From: Actinomycetes bacterium
GTDB taxonomy: Bacteria > Actinomycetota > Acidimicrobiia > Acidimicrobiales > RAAP-2
Length of the DNA stretch: 46,194 bases
Direction of reading: 5' to 3'
NCBI GenBank assembly: GCA_021794655.1
Contig: JAJYQJ010000127.1
Span: 1 to 46,194, forward strand
Shown here one piece after another: positions 27,597 to 35,643 of this stretch (the stretch's first letter is position 1; each line of letters starts with the position of its first letter). The notes below the pieces were generated by a model that saw nothing but the letters and a program-made list of their open reading frames with translations, searched no databases and had not been told where the DNA came from. Position numbers and translations under genes: made by a program.

Positions 27597-28677
27597 GAGC
27601 GCTGATTAGCTGGACACTCAAATTGCCCTTTGGCCCTCGCTCGTCGCAACCAGGTAACGGGGTAGAGGTAGTAACTATACTTTGCCCAACTGGTAGCCAG
27701 TTCATGAGGGCTTCGCTTCTTAGCGGGTCCAACTCGGAGAAGACGTCGTCTAACAGCAGTATTGGCACAGTAGAAGTTTTTTCGACCACCATCTGATAAA
27801 ATCCCAGCTTGAGTGAGAGCGCCATACAACGTTGCTCGCCTTGAGACGCCTGGCTGCGCAACAGTCGGCCGTTGAGCTCGAGATCAAGTTCGTCCCGATG
27901 TGGGCCTGTCGTGTTAACTCCACGTTTGATGTCTTCCCTTCTAGACGTCGCTAACGCGTCTCTCAACGGCGGCGTCCAAGTCGTCTTGTATCTCATACCT
28001 ACAGTGCCACCACTGCGGCCGGCGAACGACGAGTACGCATCTTTGACGTAAGGGTTCAGCTGTTCCACCAACTCGGCTCTCGCGGCGACCACAGCGTTTC
28101 CAAGATCACCGAGACGCTCGTCCCAGACGTCGAGCGTCGATAGGATCTCCGGGGTCGGGCGCCCTGCGGACTGACGTAGCAACGTAGCTCTTTGCCGCAG
28201 CACCTTTTCGAAGTCGGCTAACACCGAAGACATCAAAGGATCGACCAGGGTGACACAACGATCGAGGTACTCCCTCCTCTTTCCCGGTCCGCCCTGGACC
28301 AACTCGAGATCGTCTGGGCTAAATATCACGACCGGGATCGCTTCGGATAAGCGCGTGGCCGACCTTGTCGCTTGCCGATTGATCTGAAAGTAGGAGCCAA
28401 CCCCTAACCGGATCTGTCCTTCTACAAGCAACCGCCGTTCGCCGGCGAGGACGTCTGCTCTCAACACGGACCTTTCACATCCTGAACGGATCATCAAGTC
28501 ACGCGCCGTTCCCCTGAAGGAGTTGCCACTTCCAAGAAATGCGACTGCTTCTATTACTGATGTCTTTCCCGTTCCGTTTTCTCCTAAGAGCACCGTAGTC
28601 CCTGAAGGGTTGAACTCGAAGGTACTCTTCGAGAACGAACGGAAATCGATCACCTCTAACTTTGCGAGGCTAACCAC
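27586..28677 (-). CDS. recF: DNA replication and repair protein RecF
   Basis: A 363-residue SMC-like ATPase. Walker A is GENGTGKTSV near residue 33; the signature appears as LRSQASQGEQRCMALSLKLG and Walker B as PILLLDDVFSELDPLRSEAL. RecF with RecO and RecR loads RecA at single-strand gaps. It starts at GTG 28677, 31 bases after dnaN, and overlaps dciA, in the classical dnaA-dnaN-recF-gyrB order. Confidence 0.97.
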   Translation of the reverse strand: MVSLAKLEVIDFRSFSKSTFEFNPSGTTVLLGENGTGKTSVIEAVAFLGSGNSFRGTARDLMIRSGCERSVLRADVLAGERRLLVEGQIRLGVGSYFQINRQATRSATRLSEAIPVVIFSPDDLELVQGGPGKRREYLDRCVTLVDPLMSSVLADFEKVLRQRATLLRQSAGRPTPEILSTLDVWDERLGDLGNAVVAARAELVEQLNPYVKDAYSSFAGRSGGTVGMRYKTTWTPPLRDALATSRREDIKRGVNTTGPHRDELDLELNGRLLRSQASQGEQRCMALSLKLGFYQMVVEKTSTVPILLLDDVFSELDPLRSEALMNWLPVGQSIVTTSTPLPGCDERGPKGNLSVQLISALDQ

Positions 28678-28708
28678 GTGTCCACTTACGACAGGTTAAA
28701 TAAATTGG

Positions 28709-29815
28709 TCAAGAAACTCTTACTGGCATCAACAGATACCGGTAGTCGTCGCGTTCGGCCCCCCTAACGGTAGCTGGTTGGCCCGAGTCCGCCGCTTCAA
28801 TTATCACTTCATCGCTTATGACCGCGTCCACACCGTCAATGAGATAGGACGGGTTGAACGCTACGGTTATCTCGTCGCCCGAGAAGTCACCGTCTACCGT
28901 CTCGTTCGAGTCGCCTATCTCTTGGGATACGACGGAAAGATCCACCCCTCCGCTCCTCATGGAAAGCCGGACCGGGGTCGTGTTGTCCCTCGCCAACAGC
29001 CGAACTCGTTTCAACGCCGACAGCAGCGACTCTTTGCCTAAGTGCAGCTCGTTTGGGTAACTATCGGGAATGAGCTGCCGGTAGTCGGGATACTTGCCCT
29101 CGAGTAGCCGCGTGCTTATCCTCAGGCCACCGTATTTGAAAGTGATCTCGCTCGAACTGGAAAAGACCTCGACTACGCCATCGCCGCCTCCCGTTGTCGG
29201 TGCACGCTGGAGTTCTGCGAGGGCTCTTGCTGGAACCAAGATGTCGCTTGTTATCGCGGAGCCCGTCGTCTCAAGAAGATCCCTCATCGCTAGTCTGTAG
29301 GAGTCGGTTGCAACTAGACGAACTTCGCCTGACTCCTCGGTGAGCAGTATCCCTGTGAGAAGCGGTCGCGCGTCGTCACTCGAGGCCGCCTTGGTTACCT
29401 GGCGCAGACCTTCAGAGAGGCTCTTGGCTGGAAGATCCAGTATCTTCTCCCCTGGTTGACCAACGGCTGGGAACTCCACTACAGGAAACGAACGCAGCGT
29501 CGTGTTGTTTCGTGCGGCTGATATCTCAACTGTGTCTTCTGTACAGCTAAGCGTTACAGCCCCTGGTTCAAGAGACCTCACCACGTCTGCAGCCACCTTC
29601 GCCGGGACGACACAAGAGCCGTCTTCAACCCCTATTACCTCGGTGGTCACCTGAATAGTCAGATCCAAGTCGGTCCCAGTTACCGTTAGCGAATTACCAC
29701 TTGTTTCAAGTAGCACACCTGAGAGAACCGCCGACCCGAGGGTTCTGGTCCCCACCGCCCTTCCAGAGACAGAGAGCGCTTCAACAAGAGAGTCGCGTTC
29801 TGAGCGAAGTTTCAC
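28709..29815 (-). CDS. dnaN: DNA polymerase III beta sliding clamp
   Basis: A 368-residue clamp subunit with three similar domains: MKLRSERDSLVEALSVSGRA, the middle AKSLSEGLRQVTKAASSDDA followed by RPLLTGILL, and the C-terminal end VRGAERDDYRYLLMPVRV. The ring tethers polymerase to DNA. Start GTG at 29815 with AAAGGA upstream on the minus strand. It is separated from dnaA by the 265-base origin segment. Confidence 0.98.
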   Translation of the reverse strand: MKLRSERDSLVEALSVSGRAVGTRTLGSAVLSGVLLETSGNSLTVTGTDLDLTIQVTTEVIGVEDGSCVVPAKVAADVVRSLEPGAVTLSCTEDTVEISAARNNTTLRSFPVVEFPAVGQPGEKILDLPAKSLSEGLRQVTKAASSDDARPLLTGILLTEESGEVRLVATDSYRLAMRDLLETTGSAITSDILVPARALAELQRAPTTGGGDGVVEVFSSSSEITFKYGGLRISTRLLEGKYPDYRQLIPDSYPNELHLGKESLLSALKRVRLLARDNTTPVRLSMRSGGVDLSVVSQEIGDSNETVDGDFSGDEITVAFNPSYLIDGVDAVISDEVIIEAADSGQPATVRGAERDDYRYLLMPVRVS

Positions 29816-30080
29816 TTGAACATCCTTTCGGCCACAAGATAGTTCATCATAGGTGGGTTTAGAAGATAAAAGGTAAAGGTAGTAGGTGTTGTGGATTGTG
29901 GAAAACGTCGTATCCTTCCTGGAAGAAGGGGAAGAGCACCCAACGTGTCTTGTGGACAGAGTTAGAGGAAATCACCCGCGTTCTTGGCAGTGTCACTGCG
30001 GCTGTGGACAAGATAGTGCTCCGTACCCAGGTTTGCCCACGAAGTTCCCACAGCCCGCTGATGAAACTAACACAACGCCG
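29816..30080. other. oriC: oriC, dnaA-dnaN intergenic segment
   Basis: A 265-base intergenic stretch with DnaA-box-like sites, all in the same orientation: TGTGGATTG 29890-29898, TGTGGAAAA 29897-29905, TGTGGACAG 29951-29959 and TGTGGACAA 30003-30011; the last is a perfect complement of TTGTCCACA. Weaker sites (TTGCCCACG, GTTCCCACA) lie at 30033-30052. An A/T-rich purine stretch at about 29838-29890 next to dnaN is a candidate unwinding element. Placement between dnaA and dnaN is the actinobacterial norm. Confidence 0.8.
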
Positions 30081-31499
30081 TCACCTAGCCTTTATCTCTG
30101 AGCGGAGTTTGGTTACCTGGTCGTAGATCTGACGGCGTTCTTTCATCTGGGTAGTGATCTTATCGACGGCATGTATCACGGTTGTGTGGTCCCTTCCGCC
30201 AAAGATGCGCGCGATAGCGGGATAGCTGTAGTCGGTCATCTCTCTTACGAGGTACATAGCGACCTGACGCGCAGTGACCAGGGGCCTCGTCCTACTCGGA
30301 CCGCATATCGCGTCAACAGCGAACCCATATCCTGCAGCTGTAATCTCTATGATCATTTCAGGGGTAATCGGGTTCGGGTGTTGAGCTGGGACGATATCTG
30401 CTAAGACCGCCTCGACTACATCCATTGAAACCGGTTCGTTGTTGAGACTCGCGTACGCGGTTACCCGGATCAACGCCCCTTCGAGCTCTCTAATGTTGTT
30501 TGTTACACGAGAAGCGATGAACTCCAGAACCCCGTCTGGGATCTGTTCACGATCCATCTCGGCTTTAGAGCGTAAGATCGCGATACGTGTTTCGAGGTCT
30601 GGGGGGTCTACTTCGGTTATCAGTCCGGAGAGAAATCGACTTCTAAGGCGATCTTCCAGGGTATCTATCGACTTTGGTGGGCGATCGGACGTGAGGACGA
30701 TCTGCTTAGCTGCTCCATGGAGGTCGTTATAGGTGTGAAAGAACTCCTCTTGGAGGCCCTCTTTGTTTTCCATAAACTGTACGTCGTCTATCAAGAGCAG
30801 GTCGCACTCACGGTAGCGGCGCTTAAAAGCAATCGTTGTCGACATTCTGAGCGCGTCGACAAAGTCGTTCATAAACGTCTCGGTTGTCACATAAAGTACA
30901 ACGTGACGTGGGAAGTTGCTTCGAACGTAGTTGCCGATTGCGTGAAGTAGGTGGGTCTTTCCAAGACCCGATTCACCGTATACAAACAAAGGATTGTAGG
31001 ACCTCCCCGGATTTTCCGCGACAGCCTGTGCCGCGGCGTGGGCCAGGCGATTCGACGACGCGGCGACAAACGTGTCGAACGTGAAGCGCGGATCGAGTGA
31101 GACAGAACCCAGCTCCCGGCCAGAACGCGACGAGCGGCCACCTGGTCTAACTGGGTTGTTCGCAGAGTTATCTCGTCCGCCAACCCCTGGACCCTCGTCG
31201 AGTGAGGGCGAGGTCTCGGGAGGTGTGAGCGGGGTCGCCGCCAGATCAGCGCGTTCTTCGAGAAAGAACCGTGCTGTCACGGGTTTCGAAGCGACGGTTG
31301 AAAGGGAGTCCTGGATCAAGGGCAAGAACCTGCTCTCGATCCTCTCGCGCACGACGGTGTTGGGCACGCTAAAAGTCATGACGCCGTTGTCGTATGTCAG
31401 AGGTTTGAGCTGCGCGAGCCACACCTGCCATGTCGCCTCGGACACTTCGTCTTGAAGTGATTGGGCACAGCGCGCCCACAGCTTTTCGATCTCGCTCAC
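30081..31499 (-). CDS. dnaA: Chromosomal replication initiator DnaA
   Basis: A 472-residue initiator. Domain I begins MSEIEKLWARCAQSLQDEVS; a disordered domain II follows. AAA+ domain III has NPLFVYGESGLGKTHLLHAI and LLIDDVQFMENKEGLQEEFF. Domain IV has the DnaA-box-binding signature RPLVTARQVAMYLVRE and FGGRDHTTVIHAVDKI. The frame is open 24 codons upstream, but GTG at 31499 has GGAGG five bases upstream and matches where DnaA proteins begin. The longer version would read through the DnaA boxes at 31514-31559, so the shorter start is preferred. Confidence 0.97.
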   Translation of the reverse strand: MSEIEKLWARCAQSLQDEVSEATWQVWLAQLKPLTYDNGVMTFSVPNTVVRERIESRFLPLIQDSLSTVASKPVTARFFLEERADLAATPLTPPETSPSLDEGPGVGGRDNSANNPVRPGGRSSRSGRELGSVSLDPRFTFDTFVAASSNRLAHAAAQAVAENPGRSYNPLFVYGESGLGKTHLLHAIGNYVRSNFPRHVVLYVTTETFMNDFVDALRMSTTIAFKRRYRECDLLLIDDVQFMENKEGLQEEFFHTYNDLHGAAKQIVLTSDRPPKSIDTLEDRLRSRFLSGLITEVDPPDLETRIAILRSKAEMDREQIPDGVLEFIASRVTNNIRELEGALIRVTAYASLNNEPVSMDVVEAVLADIVPAQHPNPITPEMIIEITAAGYGFAVDAICGPSRTRPLVTARQVAMYLVREMTDYSYPAIARIFGGRDHTTVIHAVDKITTQMKERRQIYDQVTKLRSEIKAR

Positions 31500-31740
31500 C
31501 TGGTCCTCCGTTTTTGTGGCCAAAGTGTTATCCACAACACTATCCACAGGTGTGGAAGCGCACTCAGCCACTGTTGAAGACGAACGTACACCTTAACAGC
31601 GGCTCCGACTAGTGGAAGTTGGCCTGTCGCGCCTAACATCTCCTAAAGGCCGGAGACGGCCCCGCCAACAGGTCTTACGCCGTTACAACTTTGAGAGCTG
31701 GCCGGAGAACTGTGGTGGCTACCATGAAAGGCTTACCAGG
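31500..31740. other. dnaA upstream region with second DnaA-box cluster
   Basis: The 240 bases between divergent dnaA and rpmH hold a perfect TTATCCACA (31528-31536), CTATCCACA (31540-31548), TGTGGCCAA (about 31515-31523) and TGTGGAAGC (31551-31559). These can autoregulate dnaA and act as the second part of a bipartite origin. The promoters of both genes must lie here; none is clear enough to mark. Confidence 0.7.
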
Positions 31741-31875
31741 TTGAAACGTACATACCAACCAAACACCCGCAAGAGGGCTAAGACGCACGGGTTTCGCAAG
31801 CGTATGTCGACGCGTGCTGGAAGGGCTATCTTGCGCTCTAGGAGACTAAAAGGGCGTCACCGCCTGACGGTATGA
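31741..31875 (+). CDS. rpmH: 50S ribosomal protein L34
   Basis: A 44-residue protein with the complete L34 sequence pattern: [20 protein letters not shown], then [18 protein letters not shown] and H-R-L-T-V. The frame is open further upstream, but the family begins exactly at the TTG of 31741 (translated as Met before KRTYQPN), with AAAGG nine bases upstream. First gene of the rightward rpmH-rnpA-yidD-yidC-jag-rsmG cluster. Confidence 0.97.
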   Translation: MKRTYQPNTRKRAKTHGFRKRMSTRAGRAILRSRRLKGRHRLTV

Positions 31876-31891
31876 GTGGCTGATACCGGCT

Positions 31892-32254
31892 ATGAAGGTG
31901 GATGGCATTCACCGCCAGTCGACCTTTCGAGCGTTGCGAAAGCCGGACGTGAGATCGTCGAGCGGCCCGATACGGGTTTTCTACGTTCGCAGCCAGGCGC
32001 TCTGTGGAGACGAGAAGATGCAGGTAGCGTACTCAATTGGTCGTAGCTTTGGAAAAGCAGTCGTGCGCAACAAGTGCAGGCGTCGCTTGAGGTCGACGGT
32101 TTATGAAATTAGAGACGGGCTAGCGCGAGGGGCGTACCTCGTGACAGTCTCCAAGAGCGCCGCCGATCTTTCCTACGACGAGCTCGCATCACACATGCGA
32201 AAGGCGATCAGGACAACGTCTGGTCGGGCCGGGATTCGAGAGGATAAACGATAG
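31892..32254 (+). CDS. rnpA: Ribonuclease P protein component
   Basis: A 120-residue protein subunit of RNase P, which trims the 5' ends of tRNAs. The RNR signature is present as [11 protein letters not shown] after [11 protein letters not shown]; the final helix is [14 protein letters not shown]. Start ATG at 31892, 16 bases after rpmH. The end of the protein is basic and variable. It binds the catalytic RNA, whose gene is not in this window. Confidence 0.95.
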   Translation: MKVDGIHRQSTFRALRKPDVRSSSGPIRVFYVRSQALCGDEKMQVAYSIGRSFGKAVVRNKCRRRLRSTVYEIRDGLARGAYLVTVSKSAADLSYDELASHMRKAIRTTSGRAGIREDKR

Positions 32255-32267
32255 ATATGCAGGAACT

Positions 32268-32534
32268 ATGAGAGATAACCTAGTGAGACGAGCTGGCAGC
32301 CGCGTCGGGCTGGCAGCTATCACCTCCTACCAGGTGATGAGGTCAGGCAAGCCGTCGCCGTGCCGCTACTACCCGAGTTGCTCTGCGTACGCGGCCGAAG
32401 CTGTGGAGGTCCACGGGCTGTTGCGCGGCAGCCTGCTTGCTGCACGACGGGTTCTGCGCTGTAACCCGTTTACGTCTCGACACGGGATAGATCTGGTCCC
32501 AATCAAGACAGCGCCGTCGAGACGAACCCGATGA
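32268..32534 (+). CDS. yidD: Membrane protein insertion efficiency factor YidD
   Basis: An 88-residue protein with the family core [20 protein letters not shown] and [22 protein letters not shown], including the three conserved cysteines. YidD assists YidC-dependent insertion of membrane proteins, probably peripherally on the inner membrane face. It ends overlapping the yidC ATG by four bases, indicating coupled translation. Confidence 0.95.
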   Translation: MRDNLVRRAGSRVGLAAITSYQVMRSGKPSPCRYYPSCSAYAAEAVEVHGLLRGSLLAARRVLRCNPFTSRHGIDLVPIKTAPSRRTR

Positions 32535-33742
32535 ACGAACAGACGATCTATTCGGTGTTCGCAGCCGAAAACTCCATCGTTCACGCGGTCGGAGCTTTTT
32601 TCCACCCAATTTTTATCCTAATCGGGCTGGTACTTTCGGCAATCTACTCGGTTGTGCCGAACTACGCGCTCGCAATTGCGATCCTCACGATTCTGATCAT
32701 GGCCGTGCTCACGCCGCTGACCGTAAAGAGCACGAAGTCGATGATTGCTATGCAGAGGCTTCAACCCGAGATGAAGCGTCTTCAACAAAAGTACAAGGGG
32801 GCCGAAAACCGCGAGCAGTTGAACCAGGAGCTCATGAAGCTCTACAAGGAGTCGGGAACGAGTCCCGTTGGGAGCTGCCTGCCCACTTTTTTGCAAATGC
32901 CCTTTTTGTTTATCCTTTATAACGTGATAAAAGGACTCTCTGATACATCGATTAAAACAATAAATGGCCACCATGTAGTTGTTGCATCTCCCAACTATAT
33001 TCCTAGGACCTCGAAGCTCTATGAGAGCCTTGTTGCGAGTCATGGCAAGATGGTGTCATTTGGTATGAATATTGCATTAAAGCCCTTTTCACACCATAGT
33101 TCTATCCTACAAGCTGTCCCATTTTTCGCACTCGTAGTAGTTGCGGTGCTTCTTCAGTACTTTCAGATGAAACAGATGAATGGGCGTAATCCACAAGCAA
33201 TGCAGGCCAATCCACAGATGCAGACAATGCAGAAAATCATGCCTGTATTGTTTGCATATATATATTTTATAGTACCGGCTGCAGTTACAATCTATATGGT
33301 TATATCCTCCGCTATTCGTATACTCACCCAAGACGTCATGTTCCGCACTGGGATGGTCACGCCTGTAGGAGCTCCGAGGGAGATTCAACGAGGCGAGAAG
33401 GTCGGCACAGGCCAGCAGAAGTCTCTTGGTAGCGGAGGCGATAAGTCTTCGGGGGAGAAAGGTGAAGACGCAGGAGAGAAGCCGGCCAATAGCGGGTCGT
33501 CGTCTGGAACCACCGAGAAGCCAGTGGGCGAAAAGAAGCAGTCCGGTGCTACGACAGGAAATAACACGACGGGAAGTAACACGACAGGCAACAAGCAGCG
33601 CGGCGGTGCCCGGGGACAGGCTCGAGGGCAGTCCGTACGCGGTGGCTCGAAAAAGGACGCTGCAGACGCAGGAGGAGATAGCGGCGACAGAGCGAAGCCG
33701 CATCCGCGGTCACGCGATAAGAGAGAGAGAAAGGCACGCTGA
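32531..33742 (+). CDS. yidC: Membrane protein insertase YidC
   Basis: A 403-residue YidC/Oxa1 insertase. The first helix is at about residues 25-45. The conserved core begins [20 protein letters not shown] followed by [40 protein letters not shown] starts the next helix, and [20 protein letters not shown] closes the core. The C-terminal 120 residues are hydrophilic, rich in Gly, Ser, Lys and Arg, with a TTGNN repeat, suited to ribosome contact. The middle of the gene (about 32880-33330) is clearly more A/T-rich than its flanks. Confidence 0.96.
   Translation: MNEQTIYSVFAAENSIVHAVGAFFHPIFILIGLVLSAIYSVVPNYALAIAILTILIMAVLTPLTVKSTKSMIAMQRLQPEMKRLQQKYKGAENREQLNQELMKLYKESGTSPVGSCLPTFLQMPFLFILYNVIKGLSDTSIKTINGHHVVVASPNYIPRTSKLYESLVASHGKMVSFGMNIALKPFSHHSSILQAVPFFALVVVAVLLQYFQMKQMNGRNPQAMQANPQMQTMQKIMPVLFAYIYFIVPAAVTIYMVISSAIRILTQDVMFRTGMVTPVGAPREIQRGEKVGTGQQKSLGSGGDKSSGEKGEDAGEKPANSGSSSGTTEKPVGEKKQSGATTGNNTTGSNTTGNKQRGGARGQARGQSVRGGSKKDAADAGGDSGDRAKPHPRSRDKRERKAR
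33551..33595 (+). repeat. Three 15-base tandem repeats in the yidC tail
   Basis: Units 33551-33565, 33566-33580 and 33581-33595 share the core ACGACRGGMARYAAS and encode [10 protein letters not shown] and TTGNK in the hydrophilic C-terminal tail. They are imperfect, so older than the dnaX repeat. Confidence 0.85.
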
Positions 33743-33745
33743 AGA

Positions 33746-34636
33746 GTGGAGTGGGTCGAGGCAGCTGGTAAGACGGTGGAGGAAGCGACAGAGCAGGCGC
33801 TTGATCAGTTGGGCGTCGCTGAACCCGACGCTGAGATAGTCGTACTAGAACTTCCAAAGACGGGGTTGTTTGGCAGGGTTAGAGGCGAGGCGCGCGTTAG
33901 GGTTCGTGTGAGACCGGTGGGCCCGAGGCCGAGGCGACCCAGCCGGAGCCGCGGAGCCACAAGATCCTCGAAGGGAAGTCGTAGTGAACTGGGTGCAACA
34001 GGGAACGGCTCGGCCAGGACGGCAGCGCGAGGGACGGGTCGGAGCAGGGGAACGGGGCGAGCTGGCAAGCCCAAGGGTGCTAGTGGAAACAGCCGGGCGA
34101 GATCCGCCAATGGGGTTCCAGGAGCTAATTCCGGCGTCATGTCGGAGAAGGAGGAGAGAACGGTGGCTAGTGAGATGACTCTTCAAGAGCAAGGAGACGC
34201 GGCACGTGAGTTCATTGCCGGGTTGCTCGAAGTCCTGGGGATGGAGGCGACGCTTGGAGCCAAGACCCTCGACGAGCAGACGATAGAGATTTCGGCTAAC
34301 GGTGAGGGATTGGGAACGCTGGTGGGTCCACGTGGCAGCACGCTTTCGGCTCTGCAGGACCTCACCCGTACCGCAGTTCAGTCCAGGTTCTCGTCGCGGA
34401 CTGACAGGATAATGGTCGACGTGGCTAGATACAGAGAGCGAAGGGCTGAGGCACTTAGACGCTTTACCCAGGAGCAAGCGGCTCAAGTACTTGAAACAGG
34501 CGTTGAAAAGCCACTCGAACCGATGTCAGCCGCGGACCGTAAGGTGATCCACGACGCGGTAAACGAGATTGACGGAGTGGTCACTCGTTCCGAAGGCGAG
34601 GACGCTTACAGATTTGTTGTCATATCCCCAGAGTGA
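33746..34636 (+). CDS. khpB: RNA-binding protein KhpB/Jag
   Basis: A 296-residue protein. The Jag_N domain is at 1-50 (EWVEAAGKTVEEATEQALDQ, then LPKTGLFGRVRGEARV). A basic, disordered stretch of about 90 residues follows. The KH domain is near 150-220 (GLGTLVGPRGSTLSALQDLT) and the R3H domain at the end (MSAADRKVIHDAVNEIDGVV, RSEGEDAYRFVVISP). It forms RNA-binding complexes that influence cell division and wall synthesis in Gram-positive bacteria. GTG at 33746 begins four bases after the yidC stop. Confidence 0.93.
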   Translation: MEWVEAAGKTVEEATEQALDQLGVAEPDAEIVVLELPKTGLFGRVRGEARVRVRVRPVGPRPRRPSRSRGATRSSKGSRSELGATGNGSARTAARGTGRSRGTGRAGKPKGASGNSRARSANGVPGANSGVMSEKEERTVASEMTLQEQGDAAREFIAGLLEVLGMEATLGAKTLDEQTIEISANGEGLGTLVGPRGSTLSALQDLTRTAVQSRFSSRTDRIMVDVARYRERRAEALRRFTQEQAAQVLETGVEKPLEPMSAADRKVIHDAVNEIDGVVTRSEGEDAYRFVVISPE

Positions 34637-34705
34637 GCAGGGGGAGCCGTTGGAGTCGTTTCTCGCACAGAACTTGAAGCGTGAACTCGACTGGAGGTTC
34701 TTTGA

Positions 34706-35401
34706 GTGGACGGATTGGAGCTGCCTGGGGTCGATCTGCCCGGGATTGAGCTGGTTCGAGAGGTCTTAGTCGAGGCCCGCAGCCGCGGTCTATTGGGGAG
34801 TGGTTCCGTCTCAGGGCATATTGAGCACGCAATTGGATTTGGCGTCGCTATTGAACTGAACCAATCGGCAGACAAGCCCCCTGTTGGCGCCGCTCAAGAC
34901 CCGGTTAGAGTTCTCGACTTGGGCTCGGGGGCGGGGCTACCGGGTCTTGTGCTCGCAACTATACTCCCACACACACAGACGACCCTGCTCGACTCCTCCG
35001 CACGGCGTTGTGAGTTCTTGCGTGAAGCGGTCGTCAGCTGTGGGCTTTCACCCAGGGTTGACGTCGTGAACGAAAGGGCCGAAGTGGCAGGCAGGCTCCC
35101 TGGTATTCGCAGTAGTTTTGACGTAGTGGTAGTCAGGTCGTTTGGCCCGCCACCGGTGGTCGCAGAGTGCGGCTCCCCCTTTCTGGTAACCGGCGGAGTG
35201 ATGATAGTTTCGGAGCCACCACCCGATAGAGAGGACGAATCGAACGCAAGGTGGCCTAACGACGGGCTTAGGCTGTTGTGCCTGGAGTCTCAAGGTACGG
35301 TCAAGACGGAATTCACGTATAGGGTGATCCGACAAGACGCGCCCTGTCCCGAACAGTTTCCACGTCGAACTGGGATACCTTCAAAACGACCGCTCTGGTG
35401 A
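34706..35401 (+). CDS. rsmG: 16S rRNA (guanine527-N7)-methyltransferase
   Basis: A 231-residue SAM-dependent methyltransferase. Motif I is VLDLGSGAGLPGLVLATILP, followed by TLLDSSARRCEFLREAV; the later VVVRSFGPPPVVAECGSPFL is the usual RsmG catalytic region. It methylates G527 of 16S rRNA, a site linked to streptomycin response. GTG at 34706 has GGAGG about ten bases upstream. It is the last gene of the rpmH cluster and is followed by a hairpin and parS. Confidence 0.95.
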   Translation: MDGLELPGVDLPGIELVREVLVEARSRGLLGSGSVSGHIEHAIGFGVAIELNQSADKPPVGAAQDPVRVLDLGSGAGLPGLVLATILPHTQTTLLDSSARRCEFLREAVVSCGLSPRVDVVNERAEVAGRLPGIRSSFDVVVVRSFGPPPVVAECGSPFLVTGGVMIVSEPPPDREDESNARWPNDGLRLLCLESQGTVKTEFTYRVIRQDAPCPEQFPRRTGIPSKRPLW

Positions 35402-35403
35402 AA

Positions 35404-35434
35404 GGCTGGAGACGCTCAAGCCTCTACTCCAGCC
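35404..35434 (+). terminator. Hairpin after rsmG
   Basis: GGCTGGAG (35404-35411) and CTCCAGCC (35427-35434) form an 8-bp stem with a 15-base loop directly behind the rsmG stop. There is no T tract, so termination strength is uncertain. Confidence 0.45.
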
Positions 35435-35439
35435 GCGAT

Positions 35440-35455
35440 GGTTTCACGTGAAACA
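35440..35455. promoter_or_regulatory. parS: parS centromere site
   Basis: GGTTTCACGTGAAACA matches the 16-base consensus TGTTTCACGTGAAACA except at the first positions, with the core palindrome GTTTCACGTGAAAC perfect. ParB binds such sites and spreads from them to segregate the origin. It lies upstream of parA, the usual place. No second parS was found in the window. Confidence 0.93.
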
Positions 35456-35500
35456 TTGAATGCGGTGAGAGCTCTCGTCCAGTGACGGTTTGGGCGTGGG

Positions 35501-35554
35501 AACTTGGCCAAGCCCGGCCACGGAATTAGCCGATGAAGAGAGGTCGGCCAAGTT
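35501..35554. repeat. Inverted repeat upstream of parA
   Basis: AACTTGGCC (35501-35509) is repeated in inverted form as GGCCAAGTT (35546-35554), 36 bases apart. It lies in the parA leader between parS and the start codon and could be an operator pair. A TTGACC at about 35579 may be a -35 element. Confidence 0.45.
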
Positions 35555-35643
35555 TAATTGGAATTTGCGTGTAGAAGCTTGACCTGGACGAAAATTCCAG
35601 CGAGTATGTTGGCAGTGAGTTTCCCGACACGAGTAGCAAGGTA

